DNA from: Myxococcales bacterium
GTDB lineage: Bacteria > Myxococcota > Polyangia > Fen-1088
Assembly: GCA_003153875.1 (NCBI GenBank)
Contig: PMBY01000131.1
Coordinates: forward strand, 1,479 to 10,270
Length of the DNA stretch: 8,792 nt
Direction of reading: 5' to 3'
Each line of letters begins with the position of its first letter. Positions within the stretch are counted from its first letter, which is position 1. Shown here piece after piece: positions 1-6,974 of the stretch. Position numbers and translations under genes: made by a program. Under the pieces are notes generated by a model, which searched no databases, was not told the origin of the DNA, and worked only from the letters and a program-made list of their open reading frames with translations.

Positions 1-114
1 GCCGGGTGGTCGTTCTCGTTCTTCGCCTCGGAATTCAACGGGCTGAGGATCCCGCCAGAGAAGCGGCCCAAGCCAGCCTTCCCCGGGCAGCCCAAGCAGG
101 CGGTGTACCGATGA
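1..114 (+). CDS. C-terminal end of an unidentified protein (5' partial)
   Basis: Frame 1 is open from the window edge to a TGA at 112-114 and gives 37 residues, starting AGWSFSFFASEF and ending QAVYR. The stop overlaps the ATG of the next gene as ATGA, the same coupling seen at 722 and 8396, which supports a real gene end rather than a chance frame. The visible part is rich in Pro, Lys and Phe and has no motif I recognise, so no function is offered. Confidence 0.55.
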   Translation, partial: AGWSFSFFASEFNGLRIPPEKRPKPAFPGQPKQAVYR

Positions 115-725
115 AGCCGTATTACGAGGCGAGTGGCATCACCATCTTTCACGGCGACTGCCGCGAGATTCTGCCGACAGTACAGGCTGACGTTCTGGTG
201 ACCGACCCGCCGTATGGCCTGGGCGAGCGCTGGCAGGGCGGGACTTGGGGAGCAAACCCCATGTACGCTGACGCGCGCGAGTGGGATACGCAACCATTCG
301 ACGGGCTAGAGGCAATTGTAGTGAATTTCAAAGAGGCCATAATCTGGGGCGGAAACTACTACAGTCTACCTCCGTCTCGTTGCTGGCTAAGCTGGGAGAA
401 GTCATCCCGCATGGCCACGATGGCTGACTTTGAGCTGGCGTGGACGAATCTTGATCGTCCAGCGAAGGCGTGGCGAGAAGATCGCAACCCAGACGGGAAA
501 CGAGAGCACCCGACGCAGAAGCCTTTGAGTCTGATGAAGTGGTGCCTTAAATTCGTCCCCATTGGCGTCGTAGTTGATCCGTTTGCTGGGAGCGGGACCA
601 CGCTCATCGCCGCCAAGGAACTTGGCCGCCGCGCAGTGGGAATCGAAATCGAGGAGCGGTACGCGGAAATCGCAGCACGCCGACTTTCGCAAGAGGTCTT
701 CGCCTTCGGGCAGGCTGTTACATGA
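111..725 (+). CDS. Phage-type adenine/cytosine-N4 DNA methyltransferase (orphan, beta-class order)
   Basis: Predicted S-adenosylmethionine-dependent methyltransferase that modifies the exocyclic amino group of A (N6) or C (N4) in DNA. Of 204 residues, the catalytic motif DPPYG is at 32-36, a WGGNYY segment at 79-84, HPTQKP at 133-138, the SAM-binding DPFAGSGTT at 156-164 and GIEIEERY at 177-184. The order DPPY, then variable region, then FAGSG is that of beta-class enzymes of the N6/N4 methylase family (PF01555). At 204 aa it is compact, and the target-recognition part can only be the roughly 95 residues between DPPY and HPTQKP. I chose ATG 111 because it overlaps the upstream stop as ATGA; an in-frame GTG at 6 would add 35 residues overlapping the upstream gene. 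No restriction enzyme is nearby, so it probably marks phage DNA against host restriction or as a regulatory signal. Target sequence cannot be read from the protein. Confidence 0.9.
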   Translation: MKPYYEASGITIFHGDCREILPTVQADVLVTDPPYGLGERWQGGTWGANPMYADAREWDTQPFDGLEAIVVNFKEAIIWGGNYYSLPPSRCWLSWEKSSRMATMADFELAWTNLDRPAKAWREDRNPDGKREHPTQKPLSLMKWCLKFVPIGVVVDPFAGSGTTLIAAKELGRRAVGIEIEERYAEIAARRLSQEVFAFGQAVT

Positions 726-1951
726 CCGACCAAGTCCCTCCCCACGACGAATCCGCCGAACTGTCGGTGCTGGGCACGATGCTGGTGTCACCCGACGCCG
801 CGCTTCCGCTGCTGTCCGGGCTGCGGGTCGATGATTTCTTTGAGCCCGGGCACCGTGAAGCCTGGGCGGCCGTCCTTGCCGTGGTGGCGCGCAGGATGCC
901 GGTCGACGTGCTGGCAGTCGGTGACGAGCTCCGCGCGCGCGGCATGTGGCAGCGGTTCCCGGGCGGGTGGCAGACGTGGGCGCTCGGGTGTGCCCACCAC
1001 GCGACGGCCCCCGAGATGGCCGAGCAGCATGCCCGGCTCATCGCCCAGAAGGCCACTCTGCGCCGGCTGATTGCGCTGTGTGTGGAAGTCCAGGCTGCGG
1101 CCTATTCGAGCAACGACCTGGACGACCTCATGGGACGCGCTAGGCGGGGCGTGGCAGCGCTGGAGATGCAATCCACCGACAAGGACTCCATTCGGCTCGG
1201 GGACGCGCTAGGCGACGTCCTGGGCACGATAGAGCAGCGGACCCTGGGCAACGTCCAGCCGGGCGTCAGCTACGGGCTAGAGGCGCTCGACGCCATCCTG
1301 GGCGGCGCCAAGCCCGGGCAGCTCATCCTGATTGCCGCCCGGCCCGGCGAAGGCAAGTCGGCGCTGCTCGAGCAGGTGCTGGTCAAGGCCGCGCTGGCAG
1401 GCGTGCCCGGGCACTTGTTCAGCATGGAGATGTTGATGCAGGAGCTGGCCGAGCGGGCGCTGTCTGGCCCGTCGCGGGTGGCGGCGCACGCCATGGCGAC
1501 CGGCCGGCTCACGGTGGACGACTGGCGGGCCATCCAGGGGGCAGGTGGGAAGCTCGCCGAGATCCCGCTGTGGGTCGACGACCGCAGCCGTCAGATCGGG
1601 CAGATTGTGGCGAAGATCCGCAAGTGGCACGCCAACGAAGCGGCGGGGCGGCCGCCCGGGCTCGTTGGGATCGACTACATCCAGCGGCTCGTGGTGGACC
1701 AGCGCCGCGGCGAGAGTCGCGATCTGGAACTCAGCCGGGCGGGTGCCGAACTGAAGGGGCTCGCGATGGAGCTGCAGATCCCGATTGTCTGTGTGGCGGC
1801 TCTGTCCAGGGCAGTCGAGAAGCGCGGCGGGCCTCCCGTGCTGTCCGACCTGCGCGAATGTGGGACGCTTGAGTACGATGCCGACGTGGTGATTTTCCCT
1901 TACCGGGACATTCCGCCCGAAGACCAGCGGGCGCGCGGGTTCGAGACGTGA
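722..1951 (+). CDS. DnaB-like replicative helicase, C-terminally short
   Basis: RecA-fold hexameric helicase family (DnaB): an N-terminal DnaB_N-like helical domain at about residues 8-115, then the ATPase domain from about 178. Visible motifs: Walker A ARPGEGKS at 206-213, FSMEM at 233-237, Walker B GLVGIDYIQ at 313-321, and SDLRECGTLEYDADVV at 375-390 followed by YRD at 394-396. Two oddities: the usual motif H3 glutamine (ALSQLNR in DnaB) aligns with Ala360 in CVAALSR, and the protein stops 13 residues after YRD. DnaB normally continues about 50 residues and carries the K-x-R arginine-finger hairpin (KQRNGP-type) there. No remnant of that segment is visible downstream, where the ribosome site of the next gene begins in the stop codon. 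It starts in an ATGA overlap with the methyltransferase. It may be a degraded or repurposed helicase, or need another subunit in trans. Confidence 0.88.
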   Translation: MTDQVPPHDESAELSVLGTMLVSPDAALPLLSGLRVDDFFEPGHREAWAAVLAVVARRMPVDVLAVGDELRARGMWQRFPGGWQTWALGCAHHATAPEMAEQHARLIAQKATLRRLIALCVEVQAAAYSSNDLDDLMGRARRGVAALEMQSTDKDSIRLGDALGDVLGTIEQRTLGNVQPGVSYGLEALDAILGGAKPGQLILIAARPGEGKSALLEQVLVKAALAGVPGHLFSMEMLMQELAERALSGPSRVAAHAMATGRLTVDDWRAIQGAGGKLAEIPLWVDDRSRQIGQIVAKIRKWHANEAAGRPPGLVGIDYIQRLVVDQRRGESRDLELSRAGAELKGLAMELQIPIVCVAALSRAVEKRGGPPVLSDLRECGTLEYDADVVIFPYRDIPPEDQRARGFET

Positions 1952-1957
1952 AAGGAG
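1951..1957 (+). promoter_or_regulatory. Ribosome binding site deciding a TTG start
   Basis: AAAGGAG begins in the last base of the helicase stop codon and lies 6 bases before TTG 1964. There is no ATG alternative until codon 13 of the next gene, and the family's HP..IFP N-terminus starts immediately after this TTG, so the weak start codon is well supported. Confidence 0.75.
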
Positions 1958-1963
1958 CTTTCG

Positions 1964-2974
1964 TTGAAGCCACATCCGATTTCTGAAATCTTCCCGGCAA
2001 TGGAGGGCGTCGAGTTCGATGCGCTCGTCGAGGACATCAAGGCGCGCGGGCTGATCCATCCCTTGGTCATGTACCAGGGTAAGATTCTCGACGGGCGCAA
2101 CCGATGGCGCGCCTGCGTAGCACTCGGGGTCAAGCCGAAGACCGTCGACTACAGAGGCGATGATCCCATCGGGCACGTCGTTTCACTGAACCTTTCACGA
2201 CGGCATCTCAGTGCCAGCCAGCGCGCGATGGTGGCCGAGAAAATCGCCACCCTGAAACAGGGAGCGCGAACCGACCTTGCGCAAAATTGCGCAAAGTCTC
2301 AGACCGAGGCGGCTGAGGTTGCGGGCGTGAGCCGTCGGTCTCTCCAAGACGCGCACGTCGTAGTCACCAAGGGGACAAAGGCGCTTGCCAAAGCGGTCAA
2401 CGATGGCAAAGTCTCCGTTTCGGTGGCCAGCAAAATTGCTGAAGCGCCAGCATCCGTTCAGCGCGAAGCCATAAAAGATGGTGGCCGAGCGGCCCCGGCT
2501 ATCGCCAAGCGTATCGAAGAGGAGAAGCGCGAGGAAAAGCCAAAGGGACCGCCGATCAAGACGCTCGGTCTTGACGTTCCCGCTGATGTTGCTGCCGCGG
2601 CTGAGAAGGAGCAAGCGCTCGTCGACAAGATGGATCGGCTCTTGTCCGAACTGAAACGCACGTACACCGAATACGAAGCCGCCCGCGGCGACCGCAAAGG
2701 GCTCAAAACTGGGCAGCACCACACGAGCGCGCTTCGTGATTCGCTCCAGGCCATGAATACGATCCGAGGACAGCGCCCGGCCAGCGTTTGCCCATACTGC
2801 AAGCTGCTGCCTGAGATTCGCAAGACATGTGCGAGCTGTCGCACCGCTGGCTTCGTCGGAGAATTCGACTTTGAACGCGCGGCCAAGGAACTGCTGGTAG
2901 AGGGCGACGACGCTGGCATCTGGGTAAATGGCAAGTGGCAAACGATGATTTCGATGCTGGGCAAGGACTTCTAG
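1964..2974 (+). CDS. ParB/Spo0J-like DNA-binding protein with C-terminal zinc ribbon
   Basis: 336 aa from a TTG start. Residues 4-50 match the ParB-like N-terminal (ParB/Srx) domain: HPISEIFP, EDIKARGLIHPL and the box GKILDGRNRWRAC at 39-51. Residues about 112-133 form a helix-turn-helix (SQTEAAEVAGVSRRSLQDA). A charged stretch rich in Glu and Lys at 184-195 and a probable coiled coil near 213-241 follow. A four-cysteine knuckle lies at 276-292 (CPYC...CASC), suggesting a bound zinc; this is not part of the core ParB architecture. The protein probably binds DNA sequence-specifically, as a partition-like, transcriptional or replication factor; there is no ParA in view, so true partitioning is not supported. 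It stops with TAG at 2972-2974, two bases before the next ATG. Its position between two helicases fits a replication role, but that is inference. Confidence 0.85.
   Translation: MKPHPISEIFPAMEGVEFDALVEDIKARGLIHPLVMYQGKILDGRNRWRACVALGVKPKTVDYRGDDPIGHVVSLNLSRRHLSASQRAMVAEKIATLKQGARTDLAQNCAKSQTEAAEVAGVSRRSLQDAHVVVTKGTKALAKAVNDGKVSVSVASKIAEAPASVQREAIKDGGRAAPAIAKRIEEEKREEKPKGPPIKTLGLDVPADVAAAAEKEQALVDKMDRLLSELKRTYTEYEAARGDRKGLKTGQHHTSALRDSLQAMNTIRGQRPASVCPYCKLLPEIRKTCASCRTAGFVGEFDFERAAKELLVEGDDAGIWVNGKWQTMISMLGKDF
2277..2294. repeat. Tandem TTGCGCAA palindromes inside the ParB-like gene
   Basis: Two identical 8-base palindromes TTGCGCAA at 2277-2284 and 2287-2294, separated by AA. They encode part of the linker before the helix-turn-helix (DLAQNCAK). 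They could be a binding site for the ParB-like protein or simply a coding coincidence. Confidence 0.35.
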
Positions 2975-2976
2975 CC

Positions 2977-5667
2977 ATGCAGCTCGACATGTTCTCCGAA
3001 GCGCCAAAGCCGACAACACGGCGGAGTGTGCCAGCGGTTCCACCGCCATCACACGGGCTGCGGCCCTATCAGGAGGAGGCCGTTCGTTCGGTCATGCGCG
3101 AACTTGAAGGCAACCGCTCAACTCTCCTCGTGATGCCGACCGGATGCCACGCTCCTGGGCAGAAGGTTCTGCGGCTCGACGGCGCGCTGGTGGCCGTGGA
3201 GAATGTACGCATCGGTGACTTGCTGATGGGACCAGACTCCAAGCCGCGTGAGGTTCTATGTCTGCATCATGGGATCGGTGAGATGGTCGCGATTTGTCCT
3301 ACCAAGGGTTCTCCTTGGACCGTCAACCGCGGCCACATTCTGACCCTTGTGCGCACGAATGATGCGCGAAAGCCTGGTTTGGTTTGTGACGTGTCGGTCG
3401 ACGAATGGTCACGCTGGAGCCGGACACACAAGCACGTCCACAAGTTATTCAGAACCGGCGTGGATTTCCCGCAAGCTAAGCCCCTTCCCGTTGATCCGTA
3501 TTTTCTCGGGCTGTGGCTGGGAGATGGGCAGAAGCGCCTGGACTCACTGTGCATATTCAACAAAGACCCGGAAGTGTTTGCTTATCTGGAATCATTTGCC
3601 GAGAGCAATGGGCTGGTCTATCGACGGTCAGCGGATGGGGACAAGTGCCCAAGGCTCTCCATCGTTGGCAAACGTTGGCGAGAAAACCCAGTCCTGTATG
3701 CCATTAGGGAAATTCTCGGCGATGGCTTCAAGATCCGAGTACCCACGCCGGTTCTTTCCGCAAGCAAAAGAGACAGGCTCCAAGCACTTGCCGGGCTGAT
3801 GGATTCAGATGGCAGTCTAAGCGGGGGAGGCTTTGACTTCATCTCGATTGAAAGGGAACTTGCGGACGGGGTTTCCTTCCTGGCTCGCAGCGTGGGGCTC
3901 GCGGCTTACGTTAGCAAAACCAAGAAGACATGCCAGACTGGGGCCGTTGGCGACTACTGGAGAGTCTCCATTTCTGGTGACTGCGCGATGGTTCCGACTA
4001 AGATCGCGAGAAAGAAGGCGGATACAAGGCAGCAGAAGAAGGACGTTTTGCGCACTGGTTTTAGCACCGAGGCCAAGGAGGATGGCGAATACTTTGGCTT
4101 CCAACTGTCGGGGGACGGGCGCTACCTGCTGGATGATTTCACCGTAACCCACAACTCGGGCAAGACGCGCGTGATGACCGAATTGGCGCAGCGACGGAAG
4201 AAGGACAAGATCTTAGTGCTCGCCCACCGGGACGAACTGCTACAGCAAGCAGTTGAACGATTCGGGCGCGACTGTGACGAAACCGTGGGGCTCGACAAGG
4301 CGGAAGACTTCGCTGGCGACCAGCGGATCGTGGTTGGCTCGGTTCAGACCGTGTCAATGCCGGCGCGGCTGGAGCGGTTCGATCCGCAGCGATTCGACCT
4401 TGTGATGATCGACGAGGCCCACCACAGCCCCAGCGCGACCTATCGCCGGGTCGTGGACTACTTTGGCGACGCCAAGGTACTCGGCGTAACCGCGACTCCC
4501 GACCGCGCCGACGAGAAGGCCATGGGACAGGTATTCGATTCGGTGGCGTTTCTCTACGAGATTGAAGACGCCATCAACGATGGCTACCTCTGCGACGTGC
4601 GGTGTTCGCGAATTGAAATCGCGGGAATCGACCTATCGAACGTCAAGACGGTCGCGGGCGATTTGAATCAAGGCGAGCTAGACGCTGTGATGGCCGTTGA
4701 GGAGGTGTTGCTTGGCGTGGCGGACGCTACTATCCGTGAGGCGGGCAACCGCCGCACGCTCCTGTTCACCACGTCGGTTGCGAACGCCGACAAGCTGGCC
4801 GAGATTCTGAACCGGCATCGTGATGGATGCGCGCGTGCCGTGAACGGCAAGACTGAGATCGACGAGCGCCGCGGGATTCTGAAAGCACACCAGGCGGGTG
4901 ACTATCAGTTCCTCTGCAACGTTGGGATCGCAACTGAGGGCTATGATGACCCTTCGATTTCGTGCGTGGCCATCGCACGTCCGACGAAGAGCCGCGCTCT
5001 ATACACACAGATGTGCGGACGCGGTTTGCGAATCTTCGACGGGAAACCGGACTGCCTGCTGATCGATTACGTGGGCAACAGCGGACGGCACAAGCTGGCC
5101 AGTGCGCTCGACGTGCTGGGCGGCCGGTACACCGAGGAAGAGGAAGAACTCGCGCAAAAGATCGTCGAGAAGAATCCCGGCATGAAGGCACGGGATGCTA
5201 TCGACGAGGCGCACGCGCAGGCTGAACGCGAGAAGGCCGAGCTGGAGAAGATCGCGCGGCTCAAGGCCATCAAGGCGAAGGCCATCTACAGCAAGCAAGA
5301 CGTCAATCCGTTCGGGATCTTCCACCTGGACGTTCAGCGAGAGCAGGAACTAGCGGAACGCTTTGGTGGAAAGATTGCGAGCGACAAGCAAATCGCATGC
5401 TTGCAGAAGTTCAAGATCCCAGTGCCGGCCGGATGCACATCGCAACTGGCCAGCAAGCTGATTGGGACCGCGATCACGCGCCGACAGAAGGACCTCGCGA
5501 GCTTCGGGCAACTCAAGACCTTGCAGAAGTACGGCGTCAACGATATCAACATCAGCTTCAAGCACGCCAGCACGGTGATCGATGCTATCGCGCAGAATCA
5601 ATGGAGGCCGCTACCGTTCGCGAATCTCGACGCCATCATGGGCAGCGGATCCGGGGATGACTTTTGA
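2977..5667 (+). CDS. RadD-like DEAH-box DNA helicase precursor, interrupted by an intein
   Basis: Superfamily 2 ATP-dependent helicase; 896 aa as translated, about 559 after removal of the 337-residue intein. Residues are numbered from ATG 2977. LRPYQEEAV is at 28-36, and MPTG at 53-56 joins SGKT at 394-397 once the intein is removed, restoring a Walker A MPTGSGKT. VLAHRDEL is at 414-421, DEAH at 479-482, VTATPDR at 504-510 and QMCGRGLR at 678-685. The layout resembles RadD/UvsW-type repair and replication helicases. After the motor comes a charged coiled-coil stretch (about 718-770) and a C-terminal region with two related 40-residue modules. I chose ATG 2977 because AAGGA at 2963-2967 sits 9 bases upstream and the preceding gene ends at 2974; an in-frame GTG at 2935 would add 14 residues overlapping that gene. 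It cannot bind ATP until the intein splices, so activity depends on splicing. Confidence 0.92.
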   Translation: MQLDMFSEAPKPTTRRSVPAVPPPSHGLRPYQEEAVRSVMRELEGNRSTLLVMPTGCHAPGQKVLRLDGALVAVENVRIGDLLMGPDSKPREVLCLHHGIGEMVAICPTKGSPWTVNRGHILTLVRTNDARKPGLVCDVSVDEWSRWSRTHKHVHKLFRTGVDFPQAKPLPVDPYFLGLWLGDGQKRLDSLCIFNKDPEVFAYLESFAESNGLVYRRSADGDKCPRLSIVGKRWRENPVLYAIREILGDGFKIRVPTPVLSASKRDRLQALAGLMDSDGSLSGGGFDFISIERELADGVSFLARSVGLAAYVSKTKKTCQTGAVGDYWRVSISGDCAMVPTKIARKKADTRQQKKDVLRTGFSTEAKEDGEYFGFQLSGDGRYLLDDFTVTHNSGKTRVMTELAQRRKKDKILVLAHRDELLQQAVERFGRDCDETVGLDKAEDFAGDQRIVVGSVQTVSMPARLERFDPQRFDLVMIDEAHHSPSATYRRVVDYFGDAKVLGVTATPDRADEKAMGQVFDSVAFLYEIEDAINDGYLCDVRCSRIEIAGIDLSNVKTVAGDLNQGELDAVMAVEEVLLGVADATIREAGNRRTLLFTTSVANADKLAEILNRHRDGCARAVNGKTEIDERRGILKAHQAGDYQFLCNVGIATEGYDDPSISCVAIARPTKSRALYTQMCGRGLRIFDGKPDCLLIDYVGNSGRHKLASALDVLGGRYTEEEEELAQKIVEKNPGMKARDAIDEAHAQAEREKAELEKIARLKAIKAKAIYSKQDVNPFGIFHLDVQREQELAERFGGKIASDKQIACLQKFKIPVPAGCTSQLASKLIGTAITRRQKDLASFGQLKTLQKYGVNDINISFKHASTVIDAIAQNQWRPLPFANLDAIMGSGSGDDF
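3145..4155 (+). mobile_element. Intein with LAGLIDADG homing endonuclease in the Walker A loop
   Basis: In-frame 337-residue insertion from Cys1 (TGC 3145) to Asn337 (AAC 4153), with Ser as the first residue of the C-extein. Splicing blocks are complete: an N-terminal CHAPGQKVLRLDG...VRIGDLLMG block, a TVNRGH block with His64, and a C-terminal EYFGFQLSGDGRYLLDDFTV block ending THN followed by S, i.e. penultimate His and terminal Asn. The endonuclease has both motifs, PYFLGLWLGDG (intein residues 119-129, acidic residue in GDG) and LAGLMDSDG (215-223), so both catalytic acids are kept. It therefore looks competent for protein splicing and for homing. The site PTG|SGKT is a P-loop, a favoured intein location in phage ATPases. 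Base composition is somewhat more AT-rich to the eye than the flanking exteins, consistent with separate origin. Confidence 0.95.
5380..5595 (+). repeat. Two related 40-residue modules at the DEAH helicase C-terminus
   Basis: Residues 802-835 and 842-873 of the 2977-start protein align with a 40-residue spacing: SDKQIACLQKFKI and SFGQLKTLQKYGV, each followed by a segment with S/A-rich helix ending in a small hydrophobic helix (ASKLIGTAI and ASTVIDAIA). This looks like an ancient internal duplication of a small helical module. Its role is unknown; partner or DNA binding is a guess. Confidence 0.6.
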
Positions 5668-5942
5668 TGACTGCGGTTGAGCGGCAGGAACGAGTTAGGA
5701 CCGCATGGGCTCGCGCCTGCGATGAGGTGAGCGCGGTGTACGGCGACGACGGACCATCCCTGGACGCTGTGAAGGCAGCGGCTCCCGGACTGGCCACGCG
5801 AATCGAAGATGCGGAGAAAAGAGCCGAAGAGAAGAGCGTGGCGTGGGTGGGCGGCGGGCCGGGCGGTGTGCAGGTCGAGATCAATATCTGGCGTGATCTT
5901 TGGCTCGAAGCAATCAGGCTGGTGCGCGATGGCCGGAACTGA
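5667..5942 (+). CDS. Small protein of unknown function (91 aa)
   Basis: Starts at ATG 5667, whose A is the last base of the helicase stop codon (TGATG); a TTG at 5664 is a possible alternative one codon earlier. I recognise no family. The protein is largely helical in appearance: charged N-terminal helix (ERQERVRTAWARACDEV), acidic/alanine-rich middle (about 37-57), a glycine-rich turn GGGPGG at 62-67 and an amphipathic end with NIWRDLWLEAIRLV. Its last 14 bases overlap the primase gene, and with the helicase overlap on the other side it sits in a tightly coupled trio. That suggests a helper of helicase or primase, but only from position. Confidence 0.7.
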   Translation: MTAVERQERVRTAWARACDEVSAVYGDDGPSLDAVKAAAPGLATRIEDAEKRAEEKSVAWVGGGPGGVQVEINIWRDLWLEAIRLVRDGRN

Positions 5943-6852
5943 CTACCCAGGATTTCGGATCGCGATGGAGGCGGCCGGTCTTGCACCGCCTCGTATTTTG
6001 CTGGCAGACGGTCAAATCCATCGGTGTCAGGTGGAAGGCAAGAAGCCCAGCAACAAAAGCGGCGCCTACAAGCTCACGCCTGATGGGCATTTCGGCGGCT
6101 TGCAGAATTGGGCGCTAGGTTCTGGGTGGCAAGACTGGAGGGCCGCCAAGCCGTCACAACTCACGCCAGAGCAGCGTTGCAAGTTTCTGGCGATGCAGAG
6201 GGCCGGGAAGGACCAGGAGCGCGAGGAACGCGCGGCAGCTCGTCGCAAGGCAGCGTCCATGTGGGGCTCGGCAGTCGAAGGCCCGCACCCCTATCTGGAC
6301 CGCAAGGGGATTTGTTCCAACGGCTCGCGAGTGCTCGGCGATCTGTTGTTGATTCCGATGCGCGACTGGGACGGAGAGCTGCACTCCATCCAGACCGTTA
6401 CCCCGGATGGCGAGAAGCGTTTTCTTCGTGGTGGGCGACTCGGCGGCTGCTTCCACTGGCTGCGCATTGGGCAGGCCTCCGGCCCGATGATTTACTGCTG
6501 TGAAGGATTTGCTACCGGCGCGACCATCCACGCCGCAACCGGCGGGCGCCCCGTGGTCATTAGCTTTTGTGCGTCGAATATTCTGCCAGTATGCCGAGTG
6601 CTTCGCGAGAATTTGCCGCGCGTTGTCCTGGTCGTGTGTGCTGACAACGATTACAAGACTGTCGGCAACCCAGGGGTGACAGCCGCGACCGCAGCGGCGC
6701 TTGAAGTCAGCGGACGGCTCGCTGTACCCCAGGGCATGTCAGGAACTGACTTCAACGATCTTGCCGCGGAACTTGGGATATCGGAAGCACGAAAACAGCT
6801 TCAAAACACGGCGAAACCAGAGAAAATGAAAGCGACCGAGGAAAGATGTTGA
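5929..6852 (+). CDS. Toprim-domain DNA primase (phage/plasmid type)
   Basis: 307 aa, predicted to make RNA primers for replication. The N-terminal part (about 25-72: DGQIHRCQVEGKKPSNKSGAYKL in part, then FGGLQNW) resembles the DNA-binding front of P4/TraC-like phage primases, though no zinc cysteines are present there. A charged helix (82-110) leads to the middle domain with GPHPYLDRKGI at 118-128 and LLLIPMRDWDGEL at 139-151. The Toprim fold follows: CCEGFATGATIH at 190-201 (catalytic Glu192), VVCADND at 235-241 (Asp239, Asp241) and SGTDFNDLA at 271-279. No helicase domain is fused; the DnaB-like or DEAH helicase in the same unit could partner it. Start ATG 5929 was preferred over an upstream in-frame ATG at 5809 because the latter would add 40 residues lying wholly within the preceding gene, while the family-like sequence begins after 5929. 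Confidence 0.88.
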   Translation: MAGTDYPGFRIAMEAAGLAPPRILLADGQIHRCQVEGKKPSNKSGAYKLTPDGHFGGLQNWALGSGWQDWRAAKPSQLTPEQRCKFLAMQRAGKDQEREERAAARRKAASMWGSAVEGPHPYLDRKGICSNGSRVLGDLLLIPMRDWDGELHSIQTVTPDGEKRFLRGGRLGGCFHWLRIGQASGPMIYCCEGFATGATIHAATGGRPVVISFCASNILPVCRVLRENLPRVVLVVCADNDYKTVGNPGVTAATAAALEVSGRLAVPQGMSGTDFNDLAAELGISEARKQLQNTAKPEKMKATEERC

Positions 6853-6863
6853 CGGATTGTCAA
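6849..6863. repeat. Inverted repeat TTGAC-5-GTCAA at the primase stop
   Basis: Perfect 5-base arms TTGAC (6849-6853) and GTCAA (6859-6863) around GGATT, overlapping the primase stop codon. Possibly a short operator or part of the transcript-end structure; short enough to be chance. Confidence 0.3.
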
Positions 6864-6881
6864 AATAGGCGCACCCTCGGG

Positions 6882-6899
6882 TTCCCCCGCCAGGGGGAA
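6882..6899 (+). terminator. GC-rich hairpin downstream of the primase
   Basis: TTCCCCC (6882-6888), loop GCCA, GGGGGAA (6893-6899): a perfect 7-base stem with a 4-base loop, 30 bases after the primase stop. It is followed by TGTTCCCTTCC rather than a T-run, so it is a pause or processing hairpin, or a weak terminator. The 3' arm GGGAA can also pair with TTCCC at 6902-6906, giving a mutually exclusive alternative. Confidence 0.45.
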
Positions 6900-6910
6900 T
6901 GTTCCCTTCC

Positions 6911-6966
6911 GATCCTCTCTGATCCGATCTTCTGTAGTAGTCAGATGATCTCTTGTAGAGACGATC
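6911..6966. repeat. GATC cluster with iteron-like repeats
   Basis: Five GATC sites within 56 bases, at 6911, 6921, 6926, 6947 and 6963, where chance predicts about one per 256 bases. Two longer copies, GATCTTCTGTAG (6926-6937) and GATCTCTTGTAG (6947-6958), match at 10 of 12 bases and are 21 bases apart (two helical turns); GATCCTCTCTGA at 6911 is a weaker third copy. A small hairpin TCTCT-TGT-AGAGA covers 6949-6961. Such clusters occur at origins, operators and methylation-controlled packaging sites (phage P1 pac contains several GATC). The role here is inference. Confidence 0.5.
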
Positions 6967-6974
6967 AGCCCCAC

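Noticed and set aside
6..110. Upstream GTG start for the methyltransferase
   Set aside because: The 35 extra residues do not look like the family, which begins close to MKPYYE. The ATGA overlap at 111 with the upstream gene is the better start.
1277..2176. Long open frame on the minus strand (about 300 codons) across the helicase and ParB-like genes
   Set aside because: It spans two well-supported plus-strand genes, shows no recognisable motif and is the usual GC-rich antisense shadow. The same applies to the minus-strand frame at 8018-8713.
2935..2976. GTG start for the DEAH helicase inside the ParB-like gene
   Set aside because: It lacks a good ribosome site, and ATG 2977 has AAGGA 9 bases upstream just after the previous stop codon.
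5809..5928. Earlier ATG for the primase
   Set aside because: The added 40 residues are Arg/Gly-rich, lie entirely in the coding frame of the small gene, and do not resemble primases.
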